Origin: Isoetes taiwanensis
Taxonomy: Eukaryota; Streptophyta; Lycopodiopsida; Isoetales; Isoetaceae
Direction: 5' to 3'
Assembly: GCA_021234155.1 (NCBI GenBank)
Contig: JAJEKV010000002.1
Location: forward strand, 36,185,107 to 36,249,106
DNA: 64,000 bases
Part shown: positions 21,271 through 32,675 of the stretch, piece by piece
How positions within the stretch are numbered: the first letter of the stretch is position 1
How the letters are laid out: every line of letters begins with the position of its first letter
Notes under the pieces: generated by a model
Database searches by the model: none
What the model saw: only the letters and a program-made list of their open reading frames with translations
What the model was told of the DNA's origin: nothing
Program-made: the position numbers and the translations under genes

Positions 21271-22920
21271 ATTACTGTATATTTCGTGCCAATCATCAAT
21301 TTTGTACTCAACTTAAAAGACCTACTTTGTATGACATTATTCCTTATCGGACTCTTGTATGTAATGGGAGTGTAATTTTTTTTTGCTTATCCTCATTGGA
21401 GGTGTACTAATAATTAATTATCAAGATAAATGCCTATGTGAACAAAATAATTAATTATCAAGATATTTACCTAGATCGATAATTAATTATTTTCAAATCG
21501 TTATATTTTCGTCCATTCTAGGTAGAACAATAGCAAGAGCACCAGCATTTTCGCCTACTCTAGCTACTGAAGACCAAAGATTTTCACGATAATCGATATC
21601 AGATTTAAGAACACGAACTTCAAAGCCAAGATTGAAGGATGGATGCTCTAAATCCATGCCATGGCAAATCAGAGCCAACCTTGGCACTCTTGCTCCCTTT
21701 ATCTCGCCATCGCCTCTTTTAAAACAAATTCTTTGATCTAAACTAAAAAGATGATCTAAACTAAAACCGCATCTTCAAAACTAATGATCTAACTCTCTAT
21801 GCCAAAATATTGGCAAATGCTCATATCTTTGTAAACTTCGCCATCTAGTATTACCGCCATCGCCAAAAACACCACGCCTCTCCCGCAATGGTGTTTGGGC
21901 CATCGCCATTGCTTTGTAAAATTATTCAAAACCTAAAAACAGGGCAACAAATGTCGACGCAAGGAAAAAAAAAAAAAGTGATAATTTTAGGTCCAAAGTT
22001 GGATGTACACTTTTATCTGACGTCATTTGGATCACGTTTGATAACATTTGATAAACGTTGCAAAACAATTATCAAACGCCCTCTTAACTTCGGCCCTTTA
22101 ACGGGCCTCACCTTCGACGTATGTTGATAAAATGCATGACCTCCCTCTTGGAACGCCCTCGGCGGATATTCCGGGCACGTGGCCTCGGCCCGCCTTCGCC
22201 TTAGCCGGCCTTTTTCGACCTTACGTGCGGATATCTGGCCTCGGACGTAGAGCCTCGGTCATGCATTTTTGGTTATCAGCCTTAGCTAGTCCGATAACCT
22301 TACCTTGCCTTTTCCATAATGAGGTGGTTGAACATGCAATATGTGCAAACATTGAATATGCACAAAGCACATTGGAGTCTATTTTACTCAATTAAATATT
22401 CATGTATGCATCAAGCTACCATTCTCTTAAATAACACATAATAAATAATTATAGCACATGCTGCAATTTTTATAAACATGGTTCATGTAAAATTCCTCCT
22501 TCCGGGCTGTTTGACCATTGCTACAATCAGCTGCCACATGCAAAGCTCCAACAATTGCGATTAATTCTAACAAGAAATAAAATGTCAAAAGCCAAATCCC
22601 TTGGGATTCAATTGTGGAGGACAATGCTTTTGTTTACACTAAAATTTGTTATATGTAGGCAGTTGTGTCATTAACATTGTTATCCCTTTCTATCTTTTCT
22701 GTTTTGAAGAGTAAAAAAGAATTTGTAGACAAGACAAACTTCAGGTAGATGTGAAAGCATAAAGGAACATCATTTGAGTAGGTTAGACGTCCACATAGAG
22801 GTAAATGACTAAATTTTAGAATAGAGAATTCTTGTTGCACGATATGTTGACAATGTACTCATTTGAGATTTTGCACGTCCAGTAAACATAATTCTAATTT
22901 ATGTTTTAGAATAGAATAAG
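21271..22920. other. anonymous DNA with a GC-rich patch
   Basis: No gene could be supported. A perfect 10-bp inverted repeat (CGTTTGATAA at 22035-22044 and TTATCAAACG at 22069-22078) precedes a GC-rich patch (about 22080-22270). CCTCGG words recur in that patch. AATTAATTATCAAGATA recurs at about 21411-21470. Confidence 0.4.
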
Positions 22921-23532
22921 GGAAAATTATCTAAATCCCCTATATTTTGCGTATTTTATCATAATAAACTTTGTATTTCAACTATTTTCATAAATGCCTA
23001 TGGTGAACAACATACCATTGTATTATAGAGTATTTACCTAGATGCCCACTAATTTTTTCCAAAGTTACCCAAATATCCCTCAACTACATTAGAATTTACT
23101 AAAATGCCCCTGCTTATAAAAATAGGCACATTAACAGGTAACTTTGATAGAAGATGCCCTTTTACGATAATTGATTACCAGAACATACATTTTGAACAAA
23201 TATATCCTTTTGAAAATATTCCATGTGATGTCTCATCCTGGTAGTGCACGACAACTACGACGGTTATGCCTAACCTCCTGGCAATTTTTACCCGTAATGG
23301 CCTCTTTTGTGAACCACCATCCCTCAGTACGGATGCATCTCTTCTTTGGATGCTCTGGTAGATGACAAGCAACTGGCGGTGATGTAACATCTTCATTAAC
23401 TTCATCATCATATGTTTTGTGGTGTTTTAATTCTAGATGATCAAAATATTGGCAAATCCTCATATCTTTGTAAACTTCTATCATAATTTGCTAGTATTTG
23501 TACTATCTAGAATAAAAACACCACAAAATATA
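22921..23532. mobile_element. MULE-like element arm, truncated
   Basis: This block is homologous to the arms of the MULE-like element at 38890-42354. It begins GGGAAAATTATCTAAATCC. Its minus strand holds a broken frame (23484-23236) resembling the C-terminus of MuDR-type transposases: a proline and basic stretch (PEHPKKR), then the zinc-knuckle remnant NCQEVRHNRRSCRA. The copy stops at 23532, exactly at a Helitron-like 3' end, before the inverted partner arm. Confidence 0.65.
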
Positions 23533-23560
23533 CTAGTTATGGTGCCCGGCGTTGCCGGGC
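23533..23560 (-). mobile_element. Helitron 3' terminus
   Basis: Read on the minus strand: a perfect 7-bp GC stem GCCCGGC/AAC/GCCGGGC (23560-23544), seven bases, then CTAG (23536-23533) followed by T. This is the hairpin-CTRR-T arrangement of plant Helitrons. The element would extend to higher coordinates. Its 5' TC end and any Rep/helicase gene were not found, so it is a non-autonomous or truncated member. Confidence 0.6.
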
Positions 23561-25059
23561 GTAACTACAATGCTATTGTAAAATTATATGAATAAGATGT
23601 AGGATTTAGGAACATATGCATGGTTGTCAATGATCCTCCTTTTAAGTTTTTGTCTAAGTTGGATGTCAGATTTACAACTATTGAAACCATTTGGATCATG
23701 TGGGAGTTAAACATAGTGCGCTTCAAGGTTGTATGATCAGATTCGCTAAAGTTCCCTCTTGGGAATAAGTTTATGGTTAGTTTAGGAATGCACCTTAAGT
23801 TGTATGATTAGAGTCGCTAAGGTTCCCTCTTGGAAAGAAGTTTACTAGTAGTTGAGGATTTTAACCTATGTTGGCAATGTAGTTGTAGTGATAACTGCAA
23901 GGATTCCATCACTTGAGGTAGCAATTTCTAACCATTTACAATAAATGAAAAATAATAACTTGAAATGATGTTTGTGCCTCTTAACATTGCAAATGCACAT
24001 TCCTCCATTAGAAACAAATCCTAAATGTATTTATACAAATTGTGCTTGACTGGCAAATAGAACATAACATATTAGGAGGGGACTGCCCTGATAAAAAAGT
24101 AGCTTTAAGAAAAAAAGCATTCTACTTTCCCTTTAGCGTTGAAGAGAGACGAAGAGAGAAAAGACGTGTTAAATTAATGCGGGGGACAAAAGTAAATATA
24201 AAGACATAATGACAGACTACCCCCTTGAATAAAGGAATCCATTGGTCCAATTTTTAGGCCCAAGCTAAGAAAGGATTTGGCAATCCCCTTCCAAGATACA
24301 AAATTCCTTCAAAGATAAGATAAAATTTTAGACCCTACCCTAGACATTCAGTGCCCAAGTCTCAGTGAAAAAAGAAAGAAAGAAAACCAACTTGTACACT
24401 TCTTTGTAGCCGACAGAATCCTCTGGCAGAACCTTGTGAACGTCGAAGCACAACTGTCTATCCACTATGATCTTCTGAGAATGCTTCTTGTCCTCTATGT
24501 CCCCATGTGGTCCAAATAATTTCATTCTATGAATTATGAGTTTGTCATCATTATACCGTTCCTATCACATCGTAGAATTTACTGATATTAGAGGCTAGCA
24601 TAACATAGTAATAATGTGGAAAAACAACAATTTATTCCTATCCTATCAAGAAATAGTTGAGCTTTTGCTGCTCTTATGCATATACCAGCACTCTGTTTCA
24701 TCTTCTAATCAGTTACTTTCGATATATCATACCATATATCATTCGTTTATATGCATAGATTAATTATCTGCAAAATGTAGATTTATGCATCCTGGATGAG
24801 AGACTTAAGATATAGATCAAGGTTGTTTACTTTGTGAGCAATTACTTCCATGGAAAATAGATGATGTCAAGAGTTTTTGATAAATTGCTAAATTTTATGT
24901 TCACAGATCCAGTATGTACCTATAAAAAATGATGGAGTCTTCGTGATGGGTTTCACATGTGCAAAGATGGGGAAACATCTTCAGACAGTGCCAGCGTGAA
25001 CTCATCATCTTCAGACATAGCATGTAGCTCATTTCCATTCATAATACCCTCAGGACTAT
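23561..25059. other. probable Helitron interior, then anonymous DNA
   Basis: A segment containing GTTGTATGAT and GTTCCCTCTTGG occurs twice, about 70 bp apart (23735-23860). At 24525-24390 the minus strand has a short open frame with QKIIVDRQLCFDVHKVLPE that might be an exon. It ends near a polypyrimidine stretch, and its family is not recognised. Confidence 0.35.
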
Positions 25060-25348
25060 TTTGATCAACCTTAGCAAACTATACCATCATCTACTGTTAC
25101 CACCAGTAGCCATTCCTCTCTCCTATAACTTTTGTATATCTTTTCCATTGAATTGGACTTATTCTTACACTGACTATAAGTCTAGGTTTCTCATTGTCAC
25201 ATTTCTCATTCAATCTACAAACAATATCTTGCCAATCACAAATACAAAGGTTACCTCTTTGAAGACACATATATTTCTCAAGGCAGCAATCGACCAATGC
25301 ATCAATGGCTGGGGCAGGGAATAGTGAGCAGTTCCTTTTATCGAGCAA
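25060..25348 (-). pseudogene. trihelix-type DNA-binding domain relic
   Basis: The minus-strand frame holds APAIDALVDCCLEKY and then RGNLCICDWQDIVCRLNEKC. This matches helices 1-2 of plant trihelix (ASIL / 6b-interacting type) factors, which read A-x-x-x-L-x-D-x-W-x-x-x-Y and RGNL-x-x-x-DW-x-x-V. After a frameshift the next frame gives YSQCKNKSNSMEKIYK, corresponding to the family's VQCKNRID-x-LKKKYK helix 3. The first Trp position is lost and no start or complete exon is visible, so this is a relic. Full members bind GT-type promoter elements. Confidence 0.45.
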
Positions 25349-25919
25349 CCTCTGAGTAGCTCACTATGACATGTTAAGCATTTGGGCATCTGCATGGGCA
25401 GAAGCCTTGAGGGGTCTGGATGGTTTGCTGCAAAGGCCCAAGCTCGTTGGCCATAGGCATAGCTATAAATCTAGGTTAGAGCTTATCTTCATGTTTCCCA
25501 TCTTTGTGATGTTCAAACTTCATTTACTCACACTTTGGTCGAATCAGCTATAATCACGATAGTCTACGCAGAAGGCTATACCAGATAGTTGAGAGAATTT
25601 TATCTGGGAGCATTGGTAGATTGCTCATTGATGATCACTCAATCCTGCACAATTGGTAAATGTAGATTGAATGATAGACATGAAATAAGAAATGTTTGTT
25701 TCGAAATAAACACCAAAAGTGTTACGAACATACCTTCACGTGGATAAAATTCATGGGCATCATATTAATGTCTGCCATCATTTTAGTTTATGCCATCTGC
25801 AAGTAGAAACATCAAATTTTGATTATTAAAATAGCAAATGCTGCTTATGACTTGCAGATCCAGAAAACATTGGTATTTAACTTGTAGATATATTCAATCC
25901 TTGTCTTAAAGGCTCCAAA

Positions 25920-26747
25920 AATGGTCTGCCATTCTTACAAACTCGGAGAAGTCATGAAGGCATTCTAGGAATAAGACTGACCTGAGCTGCTTCAAACAGC
26001 TAGACGAATTTTGGAGAAGAAACTCAATATCCTTGGGCTCCTCCATCAGTGAAGGAAGAAGGGGTTGGGGCTCCAAATGCCCGATGATAATTTCAGCTGC
26101 ATAAGCTCGATCTGTTGCGACCTCCTCATTAGCCTATGGCTGATCAAAAGGGATCATGAAGGTAAGAGAAACCAAGGCTAGAAATCATTTCCTAAATCTA
26201 GCTTTTGGATAAGCATTTAAATATGTTGGTTGGGTGATATGTGTTAAATCTAGCTCTAGCATATGGATGCATGGATCTCAGAATTCAAAACCTGTTTATT
26301 TGATTCAACAACTACTTCATCTGCAAGTTGTTAGGTATGACAAAATTGCAGAATGGGATTTCGATAGACAATTTTAAGCCATCAAGAGATTTAGCTCTTT
26401 AGCCTCCTAGACTTTTGTCATAAATGGAGAGACATGGAAAAATAAAACAAAACATCTTCTTAATTATGCTCTTGAATCAAAATCGGAACTGCAAAAGGTT
26501 GTTCAGCCTTCATAGAAGAAAAACTAACCTCCAACCACTTCGGCTTGAAATGTGTAGCAAGACTTGGCTGCTGGAATTTAGATAATCCAAGAAGGAGCGC
26601 CCAATTTGAAAAAGCATCTGTTGCATCAAAGGGCACCCTTTCAAAACACCCACCAGCAATAACGTATAAATACAGTTCCATTTGTATTTGTCCAGGTATC
26701 AAGGACTTGGCTTGGAGGACGCAACACAAATAGAACTCTGGATTCAT
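25920..26747 (-). other. possible exons of an unassigned minus-strand gene
   Basis: Two open stretches look coding. At 26747-26460 a frame includes QIQMELYLYVIAGGCFERVP and ends with a stop. At about 26135-25990 a frame includes RAYAAEIIIGHLEPQPLLPS and ends at a possible donor (CAG/GTCAGT). They lie upstream of the trihelix relic on the same strand, so they may belong together, but no family is recognised. Confidence 0.25.
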
Positions 26748-27979
26748 GATTCAAAGACCAAATAGAACTTCTAGTGACCAATTTGATGATTGGAGTCCTC
26801 TACAAACCTTAGCAATGGAGCTCTCTAAATCCACGGAGCTCTATGCAACGTACCAAAAACCGGTCCTTGAATATGAAATACCTGCAATAATGAAAGATGT
26901 TGTAGTAAGATGAATAACAACAATCTTCTGTTCCGATAGTTTATCATAGCAAAGAAAACCGATAATGGAATTCAAGCCATGACCGATATTTGATGAAGCT
27001 CAAAGAAATGCCGGCGCAAGTTCGCATCCACCCATTTGACGAAGAAACCTAAATTGCCAAAGGCTTAGAAATATAAATGCATGCCAATCCAATTGGCCAG
27101 CATGCATCCGTCGACAGCTGTCGGAACGGATAACGCATCCGCTACAGGCTCGGAATGGATATAGCAAGCTGGAAATCTAGAATTTGGAAATCATAGCAAA
27201 AGCCACAAACCCGATTTATGGAATACCTGAAAATATTTCAGGCTTAGAAGCCTCAAAACCTTAGGAAACTAACCTGAAAAAAATAAGGTGCTGCGCACGG
27301 AGGGGTGCCCTCGATGGCCCGAGGGTGAAGTGGCTTAAATCATACGTCAAAGTCATGTTTTCACAATCAATCAAAATTGCTACTTCAAAACGACAGAATA
27401 CTTGATACCATGACTTTATGAGGATTGGCTTGAAGAAATCTTTGGTGCTCATCATGGAACAAGGACTGCAGAAACATAAGGACAAGTCTAATAGAGTAGA
27501 GAATGGAAATATATGTTTTGTTAGCATAGAAATGAGAGAACTACTTGAAGACATCTGATTGGATTTTTGTCACAGAGAGCTTAAAACATTTGAGGAGCGG
27601 GTTTTGTAGAGGAATAAAAGTTTGATGTATAGCCTAACTCCAAACCTCGCTCGCAAGAAAAGGTAAAACCCAATGATTCTAGACTCAAAATGCAAGATCT
27701 ATGCAATGCACACATAAAAAATCCCTATCTCCATAGCTAAATCATCTCCCTCCCTCCCTCCCTTCCTCCCTCCCTCTAGGAATGATAGCCATATACAAGC
27801 ATTGATGCAGGGGGTCCGATGCAATCTCTATGTTTTAAATTTGGACAAGTGGATGGGCAAGACTAAGAGTGTTAATTTGGAATTTGATTGATATGGTGTA
27901 AGAAGGGTATGAATATGGCATATGTATGCTTGAGTCATAACTTATTGCGCAGATGTGTCACATTTTCTGATCAAACTCA
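26748..27979. other. anonymous DNA with a CCCT microsatellite
   Basis: A CCCT/CCTT microsatellite lies at about 27746-27777. No reliable gene was seen. Confidence 0.4.
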
Positions 27980-28910
27980 CTAACACTTAGCAAATTGATC
28001 AAGAACAAGCATGACATCTTTGAGCTTCAAATTGATACAACTTGTGGTAAGAATATCAATGTTTCCTTGTCCTTTGTCTCTTGCAATTTGTTTGATCATA
28101 GGGGTTGAATGTCTTATCATTATTTCCTTGCCTGCTAATTGTTTAGTTGCACCAAAATCTACCAACCAAATTGCCTCTGTAGAATCAACATTCTATGTTG
28201 CCAAGTTTAGATACTAAATTTGCAGATCTTGATTAGTAAACACATGCATCTTCTTCTATAGTTGTAGTTGAATATTCATAAATTCTGGGATTCTTACCTC
28301 TTCATGTGTCCCTTCTTGCTACGACAGTAGTAAGTAAAAAGGTCCCTATACTAATTTTTACCAATAGAGTTACGAGTCCTAACTTGAGAATAGTTAGAAG
28401 CTTCATTTTTTCTCAATTTTTTTTTATCAAATAACTGAGGTTCAAGTTGACTAGAAGATATTTTGATCTTGGCCTTTAACTTGTGATGATCTTGAATAGT
28501 TTGATAATCACTTGAAAATCCATTTAAAACATCGAGTATTAACTTGACCTCATCCACCTTAGCACCAGCAAAAACTTTTCTCTCAATTCCAAAAACTTTG
28601 CTCCCAATACCTTAAGTCTTTGGAGATAATCTTGCCAATTTATGTAGTCTTCTAGCCGATGGTATTGCATCTTGGCTTAAATGGCTAATTGTTGATCATC
28701 TTCTTCTCTCCAATAGTTAAGAGGTGCAAAACCTTTAGAGCCTTTGTGAAAGATGCGAGTTAGAGGTGCAAAACTTTTAGAGCCTTTGTGAAAGATGCGA
28801 GCTCCCTGATTCTTAAATGTTGGAAAGCAAGAAAACCCTTCTTCTGTCCATCAGGAGTTACAGGATTCCAATTGCTTTGCAAGACCTTTCCAAATACTTT
28901 CTCCTCTCCT
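27980..28910 (-). mobile_element. Ty1/copia fragment (gag end, zinc knuckle, protease)
   Basis: On the minus strand a gag piece (28557-28351) has LILDVLNGFSSDYQTIQDH, typical of plant copia gag. A zinc-knuckle remnant YYCRSKKGHMKR follows near 28330. The protease start is at about 28180-28100 with WLVDFGATKQLAGKEI, where the catalytic Asp-Ser-Gly is changed to Asp-Phe-Gly. Stops interrupt the frame. No integrase, RT or LTR was found, so only the 5' third of the coding region is left. More gag-like sequence, with frameshifts, extends to about 28910. Confidence 0.7.
28717..28801. repeat. tandem repeat of about 43 bp, two copies
   Basis: Copies at 28717-28759 and 28760-28801 both contain AGAGGTGCAAAAC and GCCTTTGTGAAAGATGCGAG. 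The duplication lies inside the copia gag relic. Confidence 0.85.
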
Positions 28911-30440
28911 CTTGCTAGAACATAATCTTTATATGAAGAGAAATGCTGAGTGTGTGAGTGGTGTTGTGAGAGGCTTTGAATTAGACCACCTGCACATTCA
29001 ATGTGTATTTAGAGTTCTGATGAGAACTCCAACGAGTGTGAATTTGAAGCTGAAGGCATGCGTCGGTTGGGACACTCATAAGCCTGCAGAAGGTGTCATC
29101 ATTTGTAAGGCACTGAAGGATACTAGGCTCCATTGCGATGAGGGAATGATCGGGTACTATATGAAGGATCTTGGGAAGATGCATTTCTGCCAGCACATGA
29201 AAAGAGTTACCTCGGAGCAAATTGAGAGAGGAAGGAGCTCTATGACCTGTACAGGGCTGGAGATATCAAGTCTTTGCGGGACTTTGGATAACAGAAACCT
29301 GATGAAGAAAACATGACACTTGTGCTTTACCATGGACGCAAGCAGGTCTCACCTTCATTAGAACAAACTGTGGCAATGATGCTGAGGACATAGATTCTTA
29401 GCAGTGCATAGGTTCTGCCCCTGAATTGTGCCTTCACTTCGTAGCAACAGGTGGAAGCTGCATGAAGGGTCAACTTGGATCCTAGCCACACGACACTTTG
29501 TGATGTAAGGTCCATTATCTTTGGTACACTACTAGGAAATATACCAGTTGAGAAGATAGGAAGGAGGAGAAAGAGATTCTGGAATGTTGATAGAAATGCC
29601 AATGGGAAAGATGAGGAAGAGAAGATGGAGGATATGGAGCCCCGTGACGAGGCAGACCAATGATGTGCGCCTGCTATAGCCCCTGCAGACACCTCACCGT
29701 AGTCGTGGCCAGATTTCATTCAACTTCACATGAAAGATGAATCTCTTGCTGTCAATTAACTAGTGAGCTCTAGTTGTATAGTTTGTATGTTAACTTGTAC
29801 CTATGCTTCGTTTTGTAGGTCTTATGAGTCTTGTAGATGTAGTGAAGGAGCCCCCTGAAGATGTTGTTGATGCAAATGGGCTCTTTCATCCTGTTGTGAA
29901 CTTGAACAACGATTCTGATGTCAAATCAGCCGGGGACATTCATGCTTGCTATTTGCAGCCAGTTATTTATCCGAGTGCTTCCACGTTCAGGTGGATGTTG
30001 AGCTTCTTTCAAAGGAAATGCTTAATGGGATCAGGAATGTGAAAGAGAGTTAATGCAACATCATCCAAAGAATGCAGAACGCATTAGAGTGTCTTGAAAT
30101 GGAGGACCAAATGGTGTTGTATTGCAGGCATGGACGAGAGGATTTGCCCAGTTTACTAGATAGACTTTCACAAGCGGAGTGGTACACGCTAGGATGTGGC
30201 CATCAGTTTCATATGAATTGTATAATAGATCCTATGCTTAGAGCCCAACCCTGCCCTGTTGGTTGTAACTGGATCTTTCTAGAAATAACATATGCAATGT
30301 TTAGCATGCCACAGGCACATGTGCCGGAGTTGGACTATGCCACAACTTACAAGCATGGCAGTTACAAATTTCATTTTTCTAACCATCTGGCAAACTTGTT
30401 TCATGACAAGGGGATGCCCACTCAAGTGACGTCCGTCTAG
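28911..30440 (+). pseudogene. decayed coding region with RING-like end
   Basis: Several plus-strand open stretches look like remnants of exons, including LYDLYRAGDIKSLRDFG (about 29240-29300) and a Lys/Glu-rich part at 29550-29660. A segment at 30072-30440 has CGHQFHMNCI followed by CPVGC, the second half of a RING-H2 pattern. The first Cys pair is not seen, so a working RING finger is unlikely. Family and exon structure are unknown, and a transposon origin is possible. Confidence 0.3.
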
Positions 30441-31308
30441 ACGCTAATGCAAATCTCTCACCTCAACAAGCTGAAACTCCTCAACATGGACGAGATTCCA
30501 CATTCCAACGACAATAGCATATAACATGGTCTTCAAAGGTTTTGACTTTTTTTCATTAGCACATTCATGGAAAAAAGGGGACACATAATTTTGCAGGGAT
30601 TAGCAGTTATGATCGGCACAAATCGTAGCATTGATTTTGCCTTCTGCCATATTCAAGTGAAAGGGGTTAAAGTCAATACAATGACTGATCAACTTTGTCG
30701 GTAAAAATTGTTCTATATTTCAGTAATGCTTAGAAGAATAAAGTTTAAATGTGCTTTGGTAAGATGGAATGAAACTCTGGAAACGTCTATAAGTTGTGTA
30801 ACTAAGAAGATTACAGAAAATGCACTATGAATACACAAGAAATTTGAGAAAGCTGCAAATGCATATTCATATGAGATGAACAGACACAGACACAGATGTC
30901 TTAGACGAACACATTCTCCATATAATTTGCCAAGCTAGCTGCTCCCTGCATAGCCTTGTGTGTAGAACTGTAAATTCTAATAGCTGTTGATGAACCTAGC
31001 AGTACTAGCTCGCATTGAACTTTGTAGTTAGCTGCTGATGATAGAATTCTAGGTGATGATATCCTTGAATTCTAGTAAGCCATGCCTCAAATTGGGACAC
31101 TGCAACATGTTACTCAAACATATGATAAGCCAATTCTTATGGTTGAATATGAGATTCCATGATTACTATGCAAGATTCGTTCTCATGGAAAGGACATACC
31201 TGTGTTCAGAGGGTGTCCGTCAGACTATGCATTCATTATAATCACTTTCAAGTCTTGGTTTAAGGGCCGAGATATGATCAACCAAATATTTTATTTGATC
31301 TCCAATCT
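30441..31308. other. anonymous DNA, 3' flank of the methyltransferase gene
   Basis: Nothing supported apart from the probable 3' flank of the minus-strand METTL-like gene ending at 31309. Confidence 0.4.
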
Positions 31309-32675
31309 CTACTCCTTGTGGAACTTTGCATGGATCCATACTCGTTTCATCGGCAAGTTCTTTTTTCTGTTCTTCAACTCCATGCCGCAATATTGCATGT
31401 CATCCTGCAATGATTCAACTCAGGCTAAAGCAGCAAAGAAATACAAGACAGGAAACCAACCTCGGCAAAACCAGCTCTAGTGAAAAGATCTCGGATAGTT
31501 TCACGTGTAAAATAGTAAGAAAGTGTTCCATCTATAATGCAACAATGTATTTTTAGCAACAAATCTCATTGAAACCTAACAAATCTACCTCTTCTCTTAC
31601 TTGCTATTTCATTGTCTCTAAAAGTCATCCAGTAAGAATTTAATCGATTTATCATGCTACTTTTAATTACCAGGGATGCTCATTTCATGTCAACTTTTAA
31701 GAATTAATATGCTAAGAGCTGCCAAATTTCTAAAAATTCGTACCCTCCTTGATAAGTAACGCTGCAAGGATTGAAGCTTTTTTACACAGATACACAAGTC
31801 TGATCTGTACGTATCCTCAAAAACATTGCACTGAATCACTCCTTGCCAATAATATAATTATTCTCTCCAAGGGATAGTTTACTTTGAAAGCTAAGATAAC
31901 TGACCTCAGTATAGGAACGACTGAACTGCCTGTGCCACAGCCAACCTCCAGAACAATAAAAGGCCTCGCCCAACTTTTCAATTCTGGGAACTCCTTAACT
32001 AAATACCTGCGATCCTACAGATTTTATTCATAAGCAAAACTTTATTCCTGGAAAAGTTCTTACCCTATTATACATGCTGATCGACGAGATTGTGAATATA
32101 TCTATATTCAAATCTAATCTATTTAAGTCAACATATAAGCAAGAAAGCATTTCATCCAAGCCTAAATAAGTTGGAAGTTATAAATTCCATTATAGTGTGT
32201 TTGGTTGTACTTACTTCATAAACGCCCTTTAACCACATTACTATTGTAGATTGATAAAATTTAGGCTCATATTCGTGCAAAACCTAGTTACATTAATCTT
32301 TGAACATTTCTACAGAAAAACAGCCTAATCACAAGAAATTCCTTTGCAGATTCTGCTCGCACACTCCTTCCTTCTTCAAGCTCCTGCCTATCTCCAGATA
32401 GCCTCATATACATATGATGACAGTTAGCAATTGCCTTCGCAAGTCCATGGCTTTCTTATTGTACGTGTTTAATGGATGAAATCCATCGAATCCAAGTAGG
32501 TCTAGTTTCTTAAGGTAAGCGACCTATATTTTTACTAAGAGTAAGCAAAAGTAGATAACAGAGTACATGACTTACTTTAAAAAACAATCCTTCTGAATGT
32601 CGTGTATGGAAGTCATCCCAAGCAGTCTTTTGGAATGGCTCTTGAGTAGTATTAGCAGAACTATCTTCTATTTCT
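31309..32675 (-). pseudogene. METTL2/TRM140-like tRNA methyltransferase gene, core missing
   Basis: Four exons are recognised on the minus strand. Exon 32675-32576 has TAWDDFHTRHSEGLFFK and then GTAAGT. Exon 32014-31905 has DRRYLVKEFPELKSW and the SAM-binding motif I IVLEVGCGTGSSVVPIL. Exon 31531-31461 has DGTLSYYFTRETIRDLFTRA. Exon 31404-31309 has DDMQYCGMELKNRKKN and MKRVWIHAKFHKE, then the stop. Phases of each adjoining pair agree. These match the start and the C-terminal end of the m3C tRNA methyltransferase family, which methylates C32 of certain tRNAs. The roughly 100 residues between motif I and the GDGT-x-x-YFF segment are not found in the 373-bp gap, and no upstream first exon was identified. 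It may be a partial or deleted copy. Confidence 0.65.
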
